Under the pieces are notes generated by a model. It made no database searches and had not been told where the DNA came from. It saw only the letters and a program-made list of their open reading frames with translations. The position numbers and the translations under genes were made by a program. From Cristatella mucedo (Eukaryota > Bryozoa > Phylactolaemata > Cristatellidae): a DNA stretch of 64,000 nucleotides. The DNA lies in NCBI GenBank assembly GCA_009760855.2, contig WPIO01000265.1, forward strand, positions 62,001-126,000, read 5' to 3'. Every line of letters starts with the position of its first letter. Positions within the stretch are counted from its first letter, which is position 1. Below are positions 60,600 to 64,000 of the stretch, piece after piece.

Positions 60600-62300
60600 T
60601 GGATTTCCAGATGAAGACAAATAACGTCACAGGGGCATAGGTCGGCAACTGCCCGAAGTTTACATTCATCCCCTTTTGACCTTGCCATAAGCTGAGCTCT
60701 TTTGATACTACAAAGCTCTGGGTTTTTCAGTCGCTTCGTCTCTAGTTTTTTAATCGTTTTCTGCTATGATTATGCGTATCTTCTTTTCACTTCGCCCCAT
60801 TTTTTCTCAATCTCTGATGCAGAAACTCGGGCGTCCACAGAGGCAGGTAAAAGCCACAGCCCCGTGATCAATCGCGTGTAGATTTTGTTTATGAATGTCC
60901 AGCGCTTGCAGGAGGCAGGTGCAGCACGACTTTCGGCCATTCCTGTTCGCTGGTAACCCTGGCAGCTTTACAGTTCGCCAACTCACCTGGTCGCGGGAAG
61001 CTGGGAATCGCCGATTCGGTAGACGTGTAGTATATGGCCGTGGTGCAGAGACGTAAGCTGTTTGCCACCCATCGAAAATCGTTTTAAACTCCCAGTCCTG
61101 CTAAGTTCTAGCACATTTAGTATCGAGGCATGTCAATTAGCACACTGTCTCCCCTTTTTTTAACAAGCCACGGTGCTGTACCGTTGTAGTACTATAAATA
61201 TGTCAGGTCGGATTCAATGTACACTCGATGACTTGCCAATATTGAGGGTGACTCAAGTCCGAAAGCTGTTTTTTTTGTAACGCTCGCAGTAGTTTGGAAA
61301 CTTTTTCTCGGATATGCAACTCACCCTATACTTTGGTATCTGACTTCACATCGACTATCCACACGTACAGCTCCAGTTCACTTGAATGGTCCATTCTCTA
61401 ACGTGCCACGGGAGTTTAATGTCAGTATTATTGTTATTATAGTCATGCGGCCGCAATACCAGGAGGCTCCTACTCAGTTGACTGCTCGGATATTCGATCG
61501 CTATACGACCAAGCTGCTAACACTCACTCACTCACCACCAATTATAATGGCAAAACAGTGATGCGAAGGTATATTGACATAGCTGCTATTACGCCTACAA
61601 TGCTGCACCGGAGCTTGCGAGCCGGCACAAGGATTCAGCAGCAATACCCAACATGTAACACGCACATTCCACGCGGAGCCGTTATGCTCCCACATCTACA
61701 CTGCGACTTCACGTGGCGCCGCAGTACGGAGCCGCTAGCCGCATGATGCCGCGAGGCTCTCGAAACAAGGTAGCGAGACATGGATGCATGGATGCTCGAT
61801 AAGATAGAGACAATCACTTCTTTAGACCACAGTGCATTGTCCGAAGTCGGGTGCAGTGCTCGCTCCGGCGAGAGGAACGGATGGGGGCAGCAGGAAGCAA
61901 TCGAGAGCATCGATGATGCGATGCTCCCTTTTTACATGCCAGTGACTGGAGCGACGGCTCCGCGTGCAGCTCTGCCAGAAAAGGGGCACTTCAAATGCAC
62001 CCAATCCCACTGGGGCTCCCTGCACCCAGTTCAGGGCAAAGGCTGCCACTGAGCTGCGCGCAGGCATCGACTGAGGTGGCGAAAGCAAAAGGTGGCAGCA
62101 ACAACTACGAGCAAGTCAGTCTCGACCGACGTTCGAGACGACGGAGCACTTCGACGGCACGATCCGTCACGTGATGTGCAGCGAAGCCACACGACGACAG
62201 ATCCCCACGAAGCAGCGGCGGTGTCGGCTATGGCCGACGATGCACGATTGAGGCAGCCATCGTGCTCATGCTCCTGCTGCCGCCGCCGATCCATCGTCGC
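60600..62300. other. Single-copy flank
   Basis: Outside the array. No repeats of the array unit, no recognised transposon and no recognised gene. It lies downstream of the SCAMP coding end on the minus strand, so the part next to 62319 is probably its 3' untranslated region. No clear polyadenylation signal was identified. Open frames here (for example 61780-62052 on the plus strand) lack known motifs. Confidence 0.55.
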
Positions 62301-62319
62301 CAGCATTGCAGCAGCTCGC

Positions 62320-62487
62320 TCAGTACTTGTTACCGCTCGACTGCTGGCCGCCGGCATAGCTGCCTGCCGCTGCCACCACAGCCTGGCCGGCGGCAGCCTG
62401 CATGCCGGGGTTCGAGAAGACGCCCTGCGCCAACTCGCGCTGGGCCTGAGCGAAGCTGGCGCCCGTGCGACGATACAGGCGTATGAT
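62320..62487 (-). CDS. SCAMP: SCAMP, last coding exon
   Basis: Minus-strand exon of 55 codons plus TGA. It begins right after a textbook 3' splice site (pyrimidine-rich TTTCTTTCTTTCGTTCAG at 62488-62505, read on the minus strand). The peptide starts IIRLYRRTGASFAQAQREL and continues AQGVFSNPGMQAAAGQAVV, ending in SSGNKY. (V/I)..(L/I)YR.TGASF.KAQ.E...GV.SN is the conserved cytoplasmic C-terminus of secretory carrier-associated membrane proteins, four-span membrane proteins of recycling and secretory vesicles. The intron position just after the last membrane span fits the family. Upstream exons with the four membrane spans are not seen in the rest of the window and should lie beyond 64000. Which SCAMP paralogue cannot be told. 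Confidence 0.9.
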   Translation of the reverse strand: MIRLYRRTGASFAQAQRELAQGVFSNPGMQAAAGQAVVAAAGSYAGGQQSSGNKY

Positions 62488-62859
62488 CTGAACGAAAGAA
62501 AGAAAGCGACCGAATTAAGGCAAGCCGGCCGCACGCGGCACCGGGGTGGGGGGATTGCCTGCGATCTGAGTACGATCGAGCTGACAGATGAGATAAAACT
62601 TTGCGGCACAACGAGTGAAAAAGAACGCAGCCGAACCTGGCGTGAGCGTGGGTCGGCAGACTGACAAACGAATCGAGCAGGGGGCACCACTCTTTGCGCT
62701 TCGGTGGACCGTGCGAGCACGGCTACCACGATTCCGAGCTTCGCACAGCTGACAACGGCCGGTTGAGCAGCAGCGGAAGAACGGCATTAGGCAGCCATCA
62801 CACGTCTTGCAAAGGTCAATACACCAGAGTCTAAGCCCAGGGCGCTTGCTCTCTGCGAT

Positions 62860-62980
62860 CCGGGTTACAGAGATTCGAGTCCTGCAGTGGGAAATCCCCC
62901 TACTATTGCCCACTATTGCCCTGCAAGCCGTTGTGACAGCCGCCATAGCCATATAAACGAGGCTGCTGCATTGGCTTAAG
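62860..62980 (+). mobile_element. Degenerate SINE in the SCAMP intron
   Basis: GATTCGAGTCCTGCAGTGGG resembles the B box and its downstream sequence in the first SINE family. GTTGTGACAGCCGCCATAGC and AACGAGGCTGCTG resemble the family body. Clearly older than the array copies. Confidence 0.6.
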
Positions 62981-63005
62981 TTGTGACTTTTACAAAGGAT
63001 TTCCA

Positions 63006-63068
63006 TCTGCGGGACTCAAACCGGCAACGCAGCTCGGCGCGAGCCAGCATCCCACTGGCAAGCTAGAT
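63006..63068 (-). pseudogene. tRNA-like sequence (SINE head or tRNA pseudogene)
   Basis: On the minus strand TAGCTTGCCAGTGGG resembles an A box and CCGGTTTGAGTCCCG a B box at suitable spacing. No convincing acceptor stem closes, so it is not called a functional tRNA gene. Confidence 0.45.
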
Positions 63069-63083
63069 ACCGGAGGGAAAGAA

Positions 63084-63110
63084 GGCCCCCTTCCGTGGGG
63101 GAAGAGGGCC
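63084..63110. other. Imperfect hairpin
   Basis: GGCCCCCTTCC and GGGGAAGAGGGCC form two nearly complementary arms around a short GTG loop. Purpose unknown. Confidence 0.5.
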
Positions 63111-63384
63111 TCGACCTGATCCTGGCACCGAGGCCCTGCACACGAGCAGCTCCGACTACCATGTCGCTCACTGCTACGACTGACCGATTCTGCCTGCTTG
63201 CTATCGGTTACGAGCTCGTTGCACTGAGCAGTCGTGTTTGTCTGATGAGCTACCGACAGCAGCGCACGAGCGCAAAGTTCGAAGACGCACGCAGCACCGA
63301 CATTAGCGAGCAACGGCCATCGATGCATGAGGCTGCTCTGGTGCTAGTTAAACTAACCGTGCAAGTTGACACTGTGCATATTAC

Positions 63385-63490
63385 AACCGACCATATTGCC
63401 ATGCTTCCTTTTCAGCTTATGAAAGTGCCCAGAAACCGAATAAGTTCTTTGAGAACGCAATACAAATGTATTATTACAATTATTAAACTT
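63385..63490 (+). mobile_element. Decayed L2 tail
   Basis: GCTTCCTTTTCAGC, AAAGTGCCCAGA, AATAAGTTCTTTGAGAACG and TACAAATGTATTATTAC keep the L2 tail order. Located in the SCAMP intron, outside the array. Confidence 0.7.
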
Positions 63491-63499
63491 GCGATACCA

Positions 63500-64000
63500 T
63501 TTCAAAGTTGTTTGTCTTTTGACAGGTACTTAAGAAACACTCAATTATTTGAGCAATCTTCTCAGTAGTTTATTGACGTTTACTCTTTACGATCAATAGT
63601 ATGCATTAAGTTTACAGCCACACGAGGGCATTTTTGGGGCCATCCACACAATGCAAGTAGCCTTCCGGCAACAACAAAATAACCGGTTTATATGGTCAAA
63701 TGCTACCATAACAATTCTGCAGCCACAAAGATCTGAACTCTAAACTTCGGAGTTGGGTGACCTGACTACCAGGGACCACCACGGGATGGTAAACAAGATG
63801 ATGCAAGTACTGCTGAAGCTGCATGACCACTGTGAGTCCACATGGCTCCCAGGATGGGCTTTGGGGGGGGGCAGTTGAACCTTGACCTGGGCTCGAGCAG
63901 CATCCTAGAGGGTAAATGGGCATGCCATCAGGCTCAAGGGGCAGATACAGTCCTGCAGCACTCCCTTGCAATGCCGATTACTTTTTCGACTGCTGTTCGA
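63500..64000. other. Window end, nothing recognised
   Basis: No coding motif, element or array sequence recognised. Contains a run of nine G at about 63862-63870. Probably SCAMP intron or further upstream sequence. Confidence 0.5.

Noticed and set aside
62031-62729. A 232-codon minus-strand frame and a 190-codon plus-strand frame across the SCAMP exon
   Set aside because: They overlap the SCAMP exon in the wrong phase and owe their length to high GC. The SCAMP reading with its splice site explains the locus.

Overview
This is eukaryotic, almost certainly animal, genomic DNA. The support is L2/CR1-type LINE fragments carrying the animal L2 3' tail, tRNA-derived SINEs, a decayed Ty3/gypsy element, long dinucleotide microsatellites, and the spliced last coding exon of a secretory carrier-associated membrane protein (SCAMP) gene. 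No operons, rRNA, intact tRNA genes or CRISPR arrays were seen. The species cannot be named from the sequence.

About 60.6 kb of the window is a head-to-tail array of one very long unit. Unit starts, set on the same landmark, fall at 1, 14165, 28473, 42975 and 55059. Units 1-3 (about 14.2-14.5 kb) are nearly identical by eye. Unit 4 (about 12.1 kb) is a mosaic of near-identical and clearly diverged blocks. Unit 5 is diverged and stops at about 60595, where array homology ends. The left end of the array lies outside the window.

Each unit is a nest of dead transposons in unrecognised sequence. In unit-1 coordinates: a short basic reading frame (0-0.2 kb); a SINE (1.15 kb); L2 pieces on the minus strand (1.5-2.5 kb); a 107-codon minus-strand frame (3.05-3.4 kb); an L2 3' end on the plus strand (3.6-4.2 kb); a (GA)n tract (4.5 kb); unrecognised sequence (4.6-6.5 kb); another LINE piece (6.5 kb); then two tandem modules (7.9-9.65 and 9.65-11.1 kb). 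Each module holds SINE parts, a (TG)n tract, an L2 tail and, on the minus strand, a small open frame with a complete C2H2 zinc finger. Spacer, an AT-rich block (12.3-12.5 kb) and further unrecognised sequence follow.

Transposon insertions present in some units and absent from others give a relative history: units 1-3 are youngest, unit 4 older and unit 5 oldest. Unit 5 even keeps the short sequence from which the (GA)n tract grew. From 60.6 kb to the end is single-copy flank with the SCAMP exon at 62320-62487 (minus strand), SINE and tRNA-like pieces and an L2 tail. The most unusual items are the large composite array, the paralogous zinc-finger micro-frames with conserved start context, and the presence/absence record of insertions.
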